Shown piece after piece: positions 8,363 to 29,056 of a stretch of 64,000 nt of DNA. The position numbers and the translations under genes are program-made. Each line of letters begins with the position of its first letter. Position 1 is the first letter of the stretch. The notes beneath the pieces were generated by a model that was not told where the DNA came from, searched no databases, and was given only the letters and a program-made list of their open reading frames with translations. Source of the DNA: Caulobacter segnis (GTDB lineage Bacteria; Pseudomonadota; Alphaproteobacteria; Caulobacterales; Caulobacteraceae); contig NZ_CP096040.1 in NCBI RefSeq assembly GCF_023935105.1, positions 992,001-1,056,000 of the forward strand, written 5' to 3'.

Positions 8363-9381
8363 ATGAACCGCAGAGACGTCATCCTCGCCGGCGCGGCCAT
8401 GGCGGCCACCCCTGCCTTCGCCGCGCCGGGGATCGGCGGGATCCGCATGCCCGCGTCCGTCGCCGACAGCGAGTTGCGTGGCCTGTCGCCGACGGGGGGC
8501 AAGACTTACTGGGCCTCCGGCTCCAAGGGCTGGCTGATCCGGGGTCGGGACGAGCGCCAGGATCCGATGCGGATCATCGGGGCCGAGGATCTGGACTTCC
8601 GAGGGCTGCACGCCTTCGACGACCACCACGTGCTGGCGATGAGCGCGGGGCCGGGCGGCGCGTCCCAGCTGTGGCGCACCCAGGATGGCGGCAAGACGTG
8701 GAAGCGGCTGGCGGCCAACCAGGACCCCGATGGCTTCTGGGACTCGATCGCCTTCGTCGACAAGCGGCGCGGCTTCATCCTGGGCGACCCGACGCAGGGG
8801 CGCTTCACCGTGCTCTATACAGCCGACGGCGGCGAGACCTGGGCGCGGTTGCCGCCGGAGGGCGTGCCGCCGGCCGCCGAGGGGAGGGGGCGTTCGCCGC
8901 CAGCAACGGCTGCGTCGCCATCGGCCGCCATGGCCAGGTGGCGTTCTGCACCGGCGGGGCGGGCGTGGCGCGGGTCTATCTGTCGCGCGGCGGCGGCGGG
9001 GTCTTCGTGGCGATGGACACGCCGATCCTCGCCGACGCGCCCTCGCGCGGGGCTTTCGCCATCGCTTTTGGACAGCGCGGCGAGCTGTGGGTCTGCGGCG
9101 GCGACTACAAGAACCCCAGGGGCGAGGGCGTGAACCTGGCCTGGCTGGCGCCGGGCAGCCTGGCCTTCCAGCCGGTGGCCGCCCCGGCGGGCTATCTGTC
9201 GGGGATCTCGGTCGAGGGCGAGACGGTGATGGCCACGGGCCTGGCCGGCACGATCCTGGCCCGCGATGGCCGCCACTTCGAGCGGGTCTCGGCCGCGCCG
9301 ATGAACAGCGTGCGCCTGACGTCGGAAAAGTCCGGCGTGCTGTGCGGCCCGATGGGATCGATCGGCCTCTGGCGGGCGTGA
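8363..9381 (+). pseudogene. YCF48/BNR-repeat (sialidase-like propeller) protein, frameshifted
   Basis: Begins at 8363 with MNRRDVILAGAAMAATPAFA, a signal peptide with a twin-arginine-like start, behind AGGG. The predicted mature protein has BNR/YCF48-type propeller repeats such as LWRTQDGGKTW and LYTADGGETWARL. The reading frame runs from 8363 to about 8885, then continues in another frame from about 8887 to 9381 (EGAFAASNGCVAIG to GSIGLWRA). One G appears to be missing in a G-rich run near 8880-8890. Corrected, the product would be about 339 residues. Whether this is a sequencing error or a real mutation cannot be told; the second half shows no further decay. The function of this family in non-photosynthetic bacteria is unclear. 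Confidence 0.75.
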
Positions 9382-9428
9382 TGGTTCGGTGTGGTGGAAC
9401 GCTTCGTCCCGCCCCACGTTCACCCCGC

Positions 9429-9590
9429 ATGCTCAAGCTCGCTGGTGTCCTGCTCGCCCTCATGATCCTGTTCGGGATCCTCGGCTTCGTCGTCAACGTG
9501 GCCGGCGCGATCACCAAGGTGGCGTTCTTCGTCTGTCTGATCGCCCTGGGCGTCTCGCTGGCGATGAAGGCGTTGAAGAAAACGCCATAG
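9429..9590 (+). CDS. DUF1328-like small membrane protein
   Basis: A 53-residue protein, almost entirely two hydrophobic segments (about residues 2-22 and 26-46), ending in the basic tail KALKKTP. Length and pattern (GILGFVVNVAGAITKVAFFV) resemble the DUF1328/YtjA family of small stress-associated inner-membrane proteins. No clear ribosome-binding site is visible before the ATG. It follows the propeller gene by 47 bases on the same strand. The function is unknown. Confidence 0.65.
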   Translation: MLKLAGVLLALMILFGILGFVVNVAGAITKVAFFVCLIALGVSLAMKALKKTP

Positions 9591-9934
9591 CGTCCGGGCG
9601 ACGCCTTCGCGGCGGATGACGGCGGGCCGAAGGCCCGGCCGGCCGCCTGTTTACGTCGCCTGACGAATCCCCCTTTTCTTCCGCCTTCGCATCCCCTATA
9701 TCCCCGCGTTCACGATTACATCGGCGGAGCGCTCGCGCGCGTCCGTATTACGCCCCGAGGCGCGATCAGCCGCCCTCCGATCAGCGCGAAGGGGCGCCCG
9801 TCAGGCTTCCGATCCCGGTCGCCCGACAGGGGAATTCCAGCGTCCGCAGCTTCCCGAACAGGGAAGCAGCGAGGGTGGACGCTAAGGACATTCGAATTTC
9901 ACACGCGGAGTCCGTCCGCGTTCAGGGAAACAAC
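9591..9934 (+). promoter_or_regulatory. rpoB upstream region with a possible promoter
   Basis: 344 bases without a supported gene. CCTATATC (9695-9702) matches 7 of 8 positions of the Caulobacter housekeeping -10 consensus GCTANAWC, but the -35 region (around TTTTCTT, 9674-9680) is poor. If used, the rpoB leader would be about 225 bases. A GGGCCGAAGGCCC hairpin lies near 9627. The segment ends with AGGGAA ahead of the rpoB ATG. Confidence 0.4.
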
Positions 9935-14005
<4,071 letters not shown>

Positions 14006-14124
14006 TCCGGATCTCCCTCCTCCGCCCCCTCTTTCTGAAGAAGAAAGTCGGCGGGGGAGGGGCCTCCCCTTCAGCCCATTCTCCACTTTGAATTTTCGCG
14101 GGTGATCCCGCAGAAGGAACCAAG
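14006..14124 (+). other. rpoB-rpoC intercistronic spacer with hairpin
   Basis: The 119-base spacer contains a long imperfect hairpin: a CTCC...CCCC arm near 14018 pairs with a GGGGGAG arm near 14053, and inside it CTTTCT pairs with AGAAAG. There is no T-run, so it is more likely an RNA-processing or stability element than a terminator. AGAAGGA then provides the rpoC ribosome-binding site. Confidence 0.5.
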
Positions 14125-18301
<4,177 letters not shown>

Positions 18302-18315
<14 letters not shown>

Positions 18316-18427
18316 GCGTCCGAGACACTCAAGAAAGCCGGACGCCGAATAGGCGTCCAAGACACTTAGAAAGTCGGACGCCGAATAGGCGTCCGAGACA
18401 CCTAGAAAGTCGGACGCCGAATAGGCG
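18302..18427 (+). repeat. Tandem hairpin repeat array at the 3' end of rpoC
   Basis: Three full units of 37, 36 and 36 bases (18302-18338, 18339-18374, 18375-18410) and a partial fourth (18411-18427). Each begins with the hairpin CGGACGCC / GGCGTCCG around a GAATA loop, followed by a variable AGACAC..AGAAAG spacer. The second unit has a one-base change in its stem end and the fourth diverges after GGCG. The first unit overlaps the last codons of rpoC, and the TAG stop lies in its loop. The later units therefore look like duplications of the rpoC terminus in the 3' untranslated region. Confidence 0.95.
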
Positions 18428-18450
18428 CCGGCTTCGAGCGAAATACGGAA

Positions 18451-18478
18451 AGGCCCGGGAGCGATCCCGGGCCTTTTT
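18451..18478 (+). terminator. Intrinsic terminator of rpoB-rpoC
   Basis: AGGCCCGGGA (18451-18460) pairs perfectly with TCCCGGGCCT (18465-18474) around a GCGA loop, followed by a T-run. It closes the transcript after the tandem hairpin array. Confidence 0.93.
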
Positions 18479-18670
18479 CGTTGGCTGATAAGGCATGACC
18501 GATGTCGTCGGCGTGAAGGCGCGACGAGGTCGAAATCGACGCGCGCCCGCCCGCCATGCGTCAGATCGTCGCGATTGCTGCGCTGCACACCTTCAAAACA
18601 GCGTTATTAATCCGAGCTTTAGCTATGTGACGCGAAGGAAGCTTGATCCCGATCAATTCCTGGACCCTCC

Positions 18671-20470
18671 ATGCGCGCGAGCATCTCCACCAAGGTCAGC
18701 CTGACCATCGCCCTGGCCTTTCTGGTCTTGACCCTCGCGGTCCTGGGGATCGTGGCCAAGAGCTCCCTGGATTTCGCCCGCCGTCAGGCGACGCAGGCGC
18801 AGGAATCCAGCATGCGGGTGGCCTGGGACGTGATCGGGCAGCGGGGCAAGAGCTTCCGCCGCGAGGGCGACCATCTGCTGGTCGGCGATCACGCCGTGAA
18901 CGGCGACTTCGACGGCGTCGATCGCGTGAAAGCCCTGGTCGGCGGCACCGCCACCGTCTTCATGGGCGACAAGCGGGTCACCACCAACGTCACCAAGCCG
19001 GACGGCTCGCGCGCCGTCGGCACCAGCCTGGCCAAGGGGCCCGTCTATGACGCCGTGCTGGGCCGCGGCGAGCCCTATCGCGGCGAGGCCAAGATCCTGG
19101 GCCGCCCGTTCTTCGTCGCCTATGACCCGATCAAGGACTCCGCTGGCCAGGTGATCGGCGTGATGTATGTCGGCGTGCCGCAGGCCGACTTCTTCGCGCC
19201 CGTCTATCGCCAGCTGACCATCCTGGCCGTGGCCTGCGTGCTGCTGGGCGCGGCCGGCGCGGGGGCGTCGGTGCTGATGACCCGCCGCCAGCTGTCGCCG
19301 CTGGGCGCGATGCGCGACGCCATGAGCCGCCTGATGGGCGGCGATCTGACCGTCAGCCTGCCGTTCGCCGGCCGGGCCGACGACATCGGCCTGATGGCCG
19401 ACGCCGTGCACCAGTTCCGCGACGCCGCCCTGGAGAAGAACCGCATCGCCGCCGAGGCCGCCGCCCACCGCGAGGCCTCCGAAGCTGAGCGCGACGCCGC
19501 CGGCGCCGACAGCGCCCGCCGCTCGGCCGAGCAGGCCCAGGTGGTCCGCCGCCTGGCCGAGAGCCTGCACAGCCTGTCGGCCGGCGACCTGACCGTGCGC
19601 CTGACCGAACCCTTCGCCCACGACTACGAGGGCCTGCGCGCCGACTTCAACCGCGCTGTCGAGGGCCTGGAAGGCGCCATGGCCGCCGTCGTCTCGGCCG
19701 TGTCGGGCCTGAACAGCGGGGCCGGCGGCATCGCCTCGGCCGCCGACGACCTGTCGCGCCGCAGCGAGCAGCAGGCCGCCAGCCTGGAAGAGACCGCCGC
19801 CGCCCTGGACGAGATCACCGCCACCGTCCGCAGGACGGCTGACGGCGCCAAGGAAGCTCACCGCGCCGTCGGCGACGCCCAGGCCGAGGCCGGTCGCAGC
19901 CGTGAGGTCGTCGCCTCGGCCGTCGAGGCCATCGGCGGCATCGAGGCCTCGTCCCGCCAGGTCGCCCAGATCATCGGCGTGATCGACGAGATCGCCTTCC
20001 AGACCAACCTGCTGGCCCTGAACGCCGGCGTCGAGGCCGCCCGCGCCGGGGAAGCCGGTCGTGGCTTCGCGGTCGTCGCCCAGGAAGTGCGGGCCCTGGC
20101 CCAGCGCTCGGCCGACGCGGCCAAGGAGATCAAGATCCACATCGCCGACTCCGAACGCCAGGTGGGGGCGGGCGTGTCGCTGGTCGGCGCGGCCGGCGAG
20201 ACCCTGCAGCGCATCGCCGGCCAGGTCGGTGCGATCAGCAGCGTGATCACCGAGATCGCCGCCTCGGCCCAGGAGCAGGCCGCCGGCCTTTCGCAAGTCA
20301 ACACCGCCGTCAACCAGATGGACCAGGGCACGCAACACACCACGGCCATGGCCAGCCGCTCGGCGTCGTCCAGCCAGTCGCTGCTGGACGAGGTGCGGGG
20401 CCTGGCCGAGCTGGTCCAGCGCTTCCGCGTCGGCGGCGGCGCGAGCCAAGGCGTGCGCCGCGCCGCCTGA
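18671..20470 (+). CDS. Methyl-accepting chemotaxis protein with single-cache sensor
   Basis: Inner-membrane chemoreceptor of 599 residues. TM1 spans about residues 11-32. A periplasmic single-cache domain of the sCache_3 type follows to about residue 175 ([24 protein letters not shown] near its end). TM2 is about 179-200, then HAMP, then the coiled-coil signalling domain. The hairpin tip that contacts CheA/CheW is at about residue 440 ([20 protein letters not shown]). There is no C-terminal NWETF-type CheR-docking pentapeptide. The ligand is unknown. The ribosome-binding site before the ATG is weak, but this start gives the correct TM1. Confidence 0.93.
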   Translation: MRASISTKVSLTIALAFLVLTLAVLGIVAKSSLDFARRQATQAQESSMRVAWDVIGQRGKSFRREGDHLLVGDHAVNGDFDGVDRVKALVGGTATVFMGDKRVTTNVTKPDGSRAVGTSLAKGPVYDAVLGRGEPYRGEAKILGRPFFVAYDPIKDSAGQVIGVMYVGVPQADFFAPVYRQLTILAVACVLLGAAGAGASVLMTRRQLSPLGAMRDAMSRLMGGDLTVSLPFAGRADDIGLMADAVHQFRDAALEKNRIAAEAAAHREASEAERDAAGADSARRSAEQAQVVRRLAESLHSLSAGDLTVRLTEPFAHDYEGLRADFNRAVEGLEGAMAAVVSAVSGLNSGAGGIASAADDLSRRSEQQAASLEETAAALDEITATVRRTADGAKEAHRAVGDAQAEAGRSREVVASAVEAIGGIEASSRQVAQIIGVIDEIAFQTNLLALNAGVEAARAGEAGRGFAVVAQEVRALAQRSADAAKEIKIHIADSERQVGAGVSLVGAAGETLQRIAGQVGAISSVITEIAASAQEQAAGLSQVNTAVNQMDQGTQHTTAMASRSASSSQSLLDEVRGLAELVQRFRVGGGASQGVRRAA

Positions 20471-20588
20471 AGTCTCGCGGCCCGGTCCACCTTGGGTGGG
20501 GGAGGCGCAACCACGCCTTGATCCGACAAGCGTCGCCATAGTAGACCCCGCTCATCGCGGGGGCGCGATCGCTTACGGAGTTCAGTAA

Positions 20589-22214
20589 GTGTTGAGTCCA
20601 CTCCACCGCGTCGGCGCAGGTTCGCCGGTCGCGGCACGCTGCCGGCCGCCCAGCGTCAAATCGGCCGCCATCACCGCCCTGGCCCTGATCCTGTCGACGC
20701 CGTTCGCGGCGTACGCCGAGGACGGCGCCAAGGAACCCAGCCGAACCTTCGGCGACACGCCACTCACCGACGGCGACGACGCCGTCACCAACGACAAGAC
20801 CGTCGACCTGGTCGACAGCGTCGACTTCGGCGGCGGATCCAACGGCCTGTTCAACAACGGCGTCATCACGATCGGCGCCAAGGCCACAGCGCCCGTCCAG
20901 GTTTCGCTGTTGCAGCTGGAGGCGCTGAAGAACAGCGGTCTCATCGACCTGCGCAATGGCCACGGCGGCGACGTCCTGACCTTGTCGGGCGACTATAACG
21001 GGGCGACCAAGGCGCGCCTGGGCCTGGATGTCGGACCCAGCGGCGTCGATCGTCTGGTCGTCGGGGACATCGCCAATGGCAAGACCGCCGTCGTCCTGGG
21101 CGGCCTGTCGGCCAAGACCGCCGCCCTGACCGGCGACAAGGGCCCGGTGCTGATCCAGGCCGGCGCCGGTTCGACCAAGGACGCCTTCCACGTCGAGAAC
21201 GCCGAGATCGGCTTCGTCCGCTATAGCCTGGTCCAGGACACGGGGACGACGGTCACCTATCGCCTGAAGGGCGTGGCCGGCCAGCGAGCCTACGAGATGC
21301 TGAAGGTGTCCGAGGGCGTCAGCGGCGTCTGGCGTCAGTCGGCCGACGCCTGGAGCGCCCACGTGGCCAATCTGCGCGACGCCGACGGCGAGGCGGATGG
21401 CGCGGCCGTCTGGGGGCAGGCCTTCGGCGGTCGCCTGGATCGCGACGACGAGGTCACCGGCGCCGCCGGCGTGGTCTCCACCGACTACCGCCTGACCACC
21501 TATGGCGGGCAGATGGGCGCGGACCTGATCAACGCCGGCCTGGACGGCGGCCGGGTCCTGCTGGGCCTGACCGGCGGCTATGCCGACTCGCGGATGCGCT
21601 TCAGCGGCGCGGCCGGCCAGGAGGCCAAGCTGCGCGTCGTCAATCTGGGCGGCTATCTGGCCCTGACGCGCGGCGGCTATTTCCTGAACGCCCTGGCCAA
21701 GGTCGACCGCCAGTCGATCAAGGTCAGCAATGGCCCCGACGCCATCGATCTCGACTTCGACGGCACCGCCTACGGCGCCCAGGTCGAGGCCGGCAGCCGG
21801 TCCGAGGACGACGGCCTGGTCTACGAGAAGCTGCTGAGCATCACCTATGTCAGCGCGCGCCTCGACGACGTGGATGTCTTCTCGCAGCGGCTGGACTTCG
21901 ACAACGCGGCCGGCTTCGTGGCCAAGGCCGGCGTGCGGGGCGCCCTGCGCAGCGACGCCCTGGGCGGGGTGTTCACCTCGTACGGGGCGGCCTTCGTCGT
22001 TCACGACTTCACGGTCAAGAACGGCCTGGATCTGGTCGGCGGCGACCAGGTCGAGCACCTGTCCCGCGACGGCGGCCGCACGTTCGGCCAGGTCACCGTC
22101 GGACTGAGCTATCAGGCCGGCGGAGCGATGCTCACCTTCGTGGAGGCCACCGGCGAGAACGGCGGCGGCCGTTCGGGCGGGACCTTGCGCCTGGGGACGC
22201 GGATCGGCTTCTAG
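20589..22214 (+). CDS. Autotransporter-domain outer membrane protein with short passenger
   Basis: 541 residues beginning at a GTG codon 8 bases after GGAG. Residues 1 to about 43 form a long signal peptide ending AYA. About 44-265 is a small beta-rich passenger of unknown role, including repeats such as VDRLVVGD-type strands. From about 270 (AVWGQAFGGRLDRDD) to the terminal Phe is a 12-strand autotransporter beta-barrel; the last residues, TLRLGTRIGF, end in Phe as required for BAM insertion. No protease or adhesin motif is seen in the passenger. It stands alone between the chemoreceptor and a convergent gene. Confidence 0.82.
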   Translation: MLSPLHRVGAGSPVAARCRPPSVKSAAITALALILSTPFAAYAEDGAKEPSRTFGDTPLTDGDDAVTNDKTVDLVDSVDFGGGSNGLFNNGVITIGAKATAPVQVSLLQLEALKNSGLIDLRNGHGGDVLTLSGDYNGATKARLGLDVGPSGVDRLVVGDIANGKTAVVLGGLSAKTAALTGDKGPVLIQAGAGSTKDAFHVENAEIGFVRYSLVQDTGTTVTYRLKGVAGQRAYEMLKVSEGVSGVWRQSADAWSAHVANLRDADGEADGAAVWGQAFGGRLDRDDEVTGAAGVVSTDYRLTTYGGQMGADLINAGLDGGRVLLGLTGGYADSRMRFSGAAGQEAKLRVVNLGGYLALTRGGYFLNALAKVDRQSIKVSNGPDAIDLDFDGTAYGAQVEAGSRSEDDGLVYEKLLSITYVSARLDDVDVFSQRLDFDNAAGFVAKAGVRGALRSDALGGVFTSYGAAFVVHDFTVKNGLDLVGGDQVEHLSRDGGRTFGQVTVGLSYQAGGAMLTFVEATGENGGGRSGGTLRLGTRIGF

Positions 22215-22220
22215 GCGTGA

Positions 22221-22248
22221 CGGCCGCCGGGCTCTGGTCCGGCGGCCG
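22221..22248. terminator. Bidirectional hairpin between convergent genes
   Basis: CGGCCGCCGG (22221-22230) pairs perfectly with CCGGCGGCCG (22239-22248) around an 8-base loop. It sits between the autotransporter stop and the stop of the convergent proline-rich gene. There is no strong T-run on either strand. Confidence 0.6.
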
Positions 22249-22252
22249 CGCT

Positions 22253-23017
22253 CTAGTTCTGCTTCTTCTGCAGCTCGAGGAACTTGCGAGCCCGGTCGGC
22301 GGAGTCCTTCTCCTTGCGGATCTGGTCGACCACGTCCTTGCGCGGCCGGCCCAGGCCGTCCTGCTCGGCGCCCAGGACGAAGGGGATCTCCTTCATCGTG
22401 CCGGGATGGTCCTTGCTGCGATGGTCGACGCCCGGGGCCATCGGGGCGTCGAGATAGTCCTTGTAGGCCTGCTGAGCCGCGCCCTGGGCCTCGAGCGCCC
22501 GGCGCTTGTCGGCGGACATGCCCGACAGGGGATCGCCTTTGGCCTTGGCGGCCCCGAAGCGCTCGTCGCACTTCTCGCGTTCACGGCGGTTGAGGCCCAC
22601 GGCGTCGGCGCTGACGCAGCCCGTGCTGGTCCGCAGGGCCGTGCGCAGGTCGCCAGCGCCTTCGCCCGGCAGGGGCGCGGGGCGGGTAGCGGTTCCTGGC
22701 CGGACGATCCCGGCGGCGGGAACGGCCAGGCGCGGAACCCCGGCCGGGGCCGGCCGGGCCGGCGGGCGGATCCGGAAGGGCAGAACCGGCGAGGGCGCGC
22801 TGGCCGCCGAGGCCGGGGCGGGGCGGGGCTGTTCCGCCTGGCGAGGACGGACCAGGTCCACCGTCACCGTCGGCAGGTCGTCGGCGGTCAGGGTCTCCAG
22901 CAGCGGTGGAACGGGCAGGGCCAGCCAGGTCAGCAGGATCACGTGCAGCAGCAGCGAGCCGGCGAGAATCGTCGCCCTCCGACGGTCGCGTCCGCTGATC
23001 TTCACGCCGACGCTCAC
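22253..23017 (-). CDS. Proline-rich single-pass membrane protein, TonB-like in layout
   Basis: 254 residues from a GTG at 23017, chosen because GGGAGGA precedes it; an ATG at 23086 lacks such a site. A single membrane segment (about residues 15-38, ATILAGSLLLHVILLTWLAL) is followed by a Pro/Ala-rich stretch to about residue 115, then a charged C-terminal part with one Cys and a Lys/Glu-rich tail. The anchor plus Pro-rich span recalls TonB-type energy transducers. I do not recognise a TonB C-terminal domain, so the function stays open. Confidence 0.6.
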   Translation of the reverse strand: MSVGVKISGRDRRRATILAGSLLLHVILLTWLALPVPPLLETLTADDLPTVTVDLVRPRQAEQPRPAPASAASAPSPVLPFRIRPPARPAPAGVPRLAVPAAGIVRPGTATRPAPLPGEGAGDLRTALRTSTGCVSADAVGLNRREREKCDERFGAAKAKGDPLSGMSADKRRALEAQGAAQQAYKDYLDAPMAPGVDHRSKDHPGTMKEIPFVLGAEQDGLGRPRKDVVDQIRKEKDSADRARKFLELQKKQN

Positions 23018-23185
23018 CCGTCCTCCCGCCCGCCCTTGGACCTTGCTCGTCTCTTCCCCACATGGCGAGGCGAGGTGCGCAAACAAGATGCTCCATCCCA
23101 GCGTGAGCCTGTGCAGCTTGCGGTGGCGAAAACGGGGCTGGAATTTGGGCCTTAAGGCGGCGTTAACCGACGCGGGAACAGGCGG

Positions 23186-23214
23186 TTGACGTTCGGCCCC
23201 TTCGCGAGTACATA
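23186..23214 (+). promoter_or_regulatory. Predicted promoter of the rpsL-rpsG-fusA-tuf operon
   Basis: TTGACG (23186-23191) and TACATA (23209-23214) are separated by 17 bases. They lie about 205 bases ahead of the rpsL start, in a 400-base gap (23018-23417) with no supported gene. The -35 is strong and the -10 is moderate. The remaining leader contains a TTTTT run near 23222 but no convincing attenuator. Confidence 0.5.
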
Positions 23215-23417
23215 CCGCGCTCTTTTTCGAGGCGTGCGTTCGCGTGCGTCCTGATGAGCTTCCGTTTTTGGCGGAGAACCCGTCGGTGTGCTACCGCGCC
23301 CCGGCGAGTTTCGTGTTTATCGGGTCTCCAAGCGGAGCCTTGAACCAAGAACAACAAAGACAAGGACCTGAAGCGCTTCGGCCGAAAGGCACACGCTTCC
23401 ATCAGAGCAGAGACTTA

Positions 23418-23789
23418 ATGCCTACCATTAACCAGCTCATCCGTAAGCCGCGCTCCCCGAAGCCGGTCCGGAACAAGGTGCCGGCCCTGAAGGGCTGCCC
23501 CCAACGTCGCGGCGTTTGCACGCGCGTCTACACCACGACCCCGAAGAAGCCGAACTCGGCTCTGCGTAAGGTCGCCAAGGTCCGTCTGACCACCGGCATC
23601 GAAGCCGTGTGCTACATCCCGGGCGAAGGTCACAATCTGCAGGAGCACTCGGTGGTGCTCATCCGCGGCGGCCGCGTCAAGGATTTGCCCGGCGTCCGTT
23701 ATCACATCCTGCGCGGCGTCCTCGACACCCAAGGTGTCAAGGATCGTAAGCAGCGTCGTTCGCTCTACGGCGCCAAGCGTCCGAAGTAA
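23418..23789 (+). CDS. rpsL: 30S ribosomal protein S12
   Basis: S12, 123 residues, part of the decoding centre. I chose the ATG at 23418 ([12 protein letters not shown]), the universal start; the longer upstream frame is not conserved in this family. The streptomycin-related segments read [12 protein letters not shown] and [14 protein letters not shown]. Both have the wild-type lysines equivalent to E. coli K42 and K87, so no ribosomal streptomycin resistance is encoded here. It starts the str operon; rpsG follows after 13 bases. Confidence 0.99.
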   Translation: MPTINQLIRKPRSPKPVRNKVPALKGCPQRRGVCTRVYTTTPKKPNSALRKVAKVRLTTGIEAVCYIPGEGHNLQEHSVVLIRGGRVKDLPGVRYHILRGVLDTQGVKDRKQRRSLYGAKRPK

Positions 23790-23796
23790 GGAATAG

Positions 23797-24276
<480 letters not shown>

Positions 24277-24299
24277 TCTTCCTTACCAGCACTCTTTCA

Positions 24300-24332
24300 G
24301 GCGCGGGCGGTTTGCGATAAACCGCCCGCGCC
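24300..24332 (+). repeat. Perfect 14-bp hairpin between rpsG and fusA
   Basis: Bases 24300-24313 pair without mismatch with 24319-24332 around a GCGAT loop. The stem ends in three A-T pairs at the loop side. No T-run follows, so it does not look like a full terminator. It may adjust the ratio of S12/S7 to EF-G through RNA processing or partial termination. Confidence 0.85.
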
Positions 24333-24390
24333 GCACGTTTAATCCCGGTCGTGTCCGTTCTGGGCCGCCCCGTTTCGCAGAGCGATCGCT

Positions 24391-26469
<2,079 letters not shown>

Positions 26470-26527
26470 CTAAGAACCCCAGAAGTCCAACCATTGAAGG
26501 CCCCGCTGGGGTCCTGGAGCTAAGAAG

Positions 26528-27718
<1,191 letters not shown>

Positions 27719-27753
27719 TCTCGAACGGTCTTCAGCGACAGCTGATCTAAGCG

Positions 27754-27786
27754 AAGGCCCCGGAGAGCAATCTCCGGGGCCTTTTG
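27754..27786 (+). terminator. Intrinsic terminator after tuf
   Basis: AAGGCCCCGGAGA (27754-27766) pairs perfectly with TCTCCGGGGCCTT (27771-27783) around a GCAA loop and runs into TTTT. Confidence 0.95.
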
Positions 27787-27801
27787 CTATCCAATATCCA
27801 C

Positions 27802-27932
27802 CGTCATTCCCGCCCTTGTGGCGGGAACCCCTCCGTCCGCCGCTGGTGCGGGAGGGGCGAACCGCTGGCGGTTCGCTTGTATCTCACGTGTCAGCTGAAC
27901 CAGAGGTTCCCGCCACAAGGGCGGGAATGACG
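27802..27932. repeat. Intergenic palindromic element (28-bp perfect inverted repeat)
   Basis: Two 28-base arms (27802-27829 and 27905-27932) are exact reverse complements. Each arm is itself a small hairpin (CCCGCC..GGCGGG). Between them lies a second hairpin, GCGAACCGC/GCGGTTCGC (27857-27876), with a two-base loop. The layout resembles small non-autonomous palindromic units found scattered in alphaproteobacterial chromosomes. The remainder of the 27719-28042 gap holds the tuf terminator and the start region of the kinase gene. Confidence 0.9.
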
Positions 27933-28042
27933 ATGGTTAGGGTGTAAACGGAACGCCCGCGCGTGCATCCAACGTCGCTCGCCCGCTTGACGCCGCGCCC
28001 CGAAAGGCCCAGCACCGCTAGCGGGGAAGGGGAGAACGGCGC

Positions 28043-29044
28043 TTGAATCTGCGGCGAAGGATCAGGGACAGTCTCGTCGCGCGCTACGGCCTGGCCGTCG
28101 GCCTGACGATGCTGGCGGTGCTGCTGCGCTTTGGCCTGAACGCGGTGTTCCCGCCGGGCTTTCCCTATGTGACCTTCTTCCCGGCCATCGTGGTGGCTGT
28201 CTATCTGGGCGGCCTGGGCCCCGGCGTTCTGTGCGCCGTCCTGAGCGGCGTCAGCGCCTGGTACTTCTTCATCCCGCCGACCTTCGCCTTCAGTTTCGAT
28301 GTTTCGGTGCTGGTGGCCCTGGCCTTCTACGCCTTCGTCGTGGCGGTCGACATCTTCTTCATCGACGGCATGCGCAAGGCGCTGGACCAGCTGGAGGGCG
28401 AGCGGGAGCGCTATCGCGAACTGGCCGACAGCCGCGACCTGCTCTATCGCGAACTGCATCACCGGGTGAGCAACAACCTGCAGGTCGCCGGCGCCTTGCT
28501 GCGGCTGCAGGGGCAGGGCGTCACCGACGTCGACGCCCGTCACGCGCTGGAACAGGCCGGCGAGCGGATCGAGATCATCGCCCGCATCCAGCGCGAACTG
28601 CACAACCGCATGGGCGAGCCCGTGCCGTTCCGCGACTTCGCCGAGGCCCTGCTGGCCAGCGCCGCCGCCGCGGCCGGGGCCCGCGTGCGCCTGACCCTGC
28701 AGGGCGGCGAGCAGCCCCTGCATCCCGACCAAGCCACGCCCGTCACCCTGGTGATGCTGGAGAACTTCAATAACGCGCTGGAGCACGGCTTCGGCGAGGC
28801 CGGGCCGAATGGGGAAGAGGTCGGAGAGGTCAGGATCGTGCTGGACCAGACCGGCCTGACCCACCTGCTGACGGTCAGCAACGACGGCGCCGGCCCGCCC
28901 ACGGGCTTCGACCCGGCGCGGTCGAAGAGCCTGGGCCTGCGGATCGTCAGGGCCATGGCCCAGCAGTTGGGCGGCAAGTTCGAGATGGCCCGCGAGGACG
29001 GCTGGACCGTCTGCCGCCTCAGCTACGCGCCGAAGCGGGACTAG
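28043..29044 (+). CDS. Membrane sensor histidine kinase, DUF4118 plus HisKA_2/HWE type
   Basis: 333 residues from a TTG start 9 bases after GGGGAG. Residues about 14-110 form four membrane helices of the DUF4118 (KdpD-like) type. A short coiled coil follows, then the phosphoacceptor region ELHHRVSNNLQ (His near residue 139) of the HisKA_2 family. The ATPase part has ENFNNALEHGFG as N-box, NDGAG and SLGLRIV. No receiver or partner regulator is adjacent. The TAG stop is shared with the left target TA of the IS630-like element. Confidence 0.87.
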   Translation: MNLRRRIRDSLVARYGLAVGLTMLAVLLRFGLNAVFPPGFPYVTFFPAIVVAVYLGGLGPGVLCAVLSGVSAWYFFIPPTFAFSFDVSVLVALAFYAFVVAVDIFFIDGMRKALDQLEGERERYRELADSRDLLYRELHHRVSNNLQVAGALLRLQGQGVTDVDARHALEQAGERIEIIARIQRELHNRMGEPVPFRDFAEALLASAAAAAGARVRLTLQGGEQPLHPDQATPVTLVMLENFNNALEHGFGEAGPNGEEVGEVRIVLDQTGLTHLLTVSNDGAGPPTGFDPARSKSLGLRIVRAMAQQLGGKFEMAREDGWTVCRLSYAPKRD

Positions 29045-29056
29045 AGCATCGTGCGT

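Noticed and set aside
22253-23017. Annotation of the proline-rich gene as TonB
   Set aside because: The membrane anchor and Pro-rich span fit, but the C-terminal domain that contacts TonB boxes is not recognisable.
23418-23789. Streptomycin-resistance mutation in rpsL
   Set aside because: Both lysines in the two resistance-associated loops are wild type.
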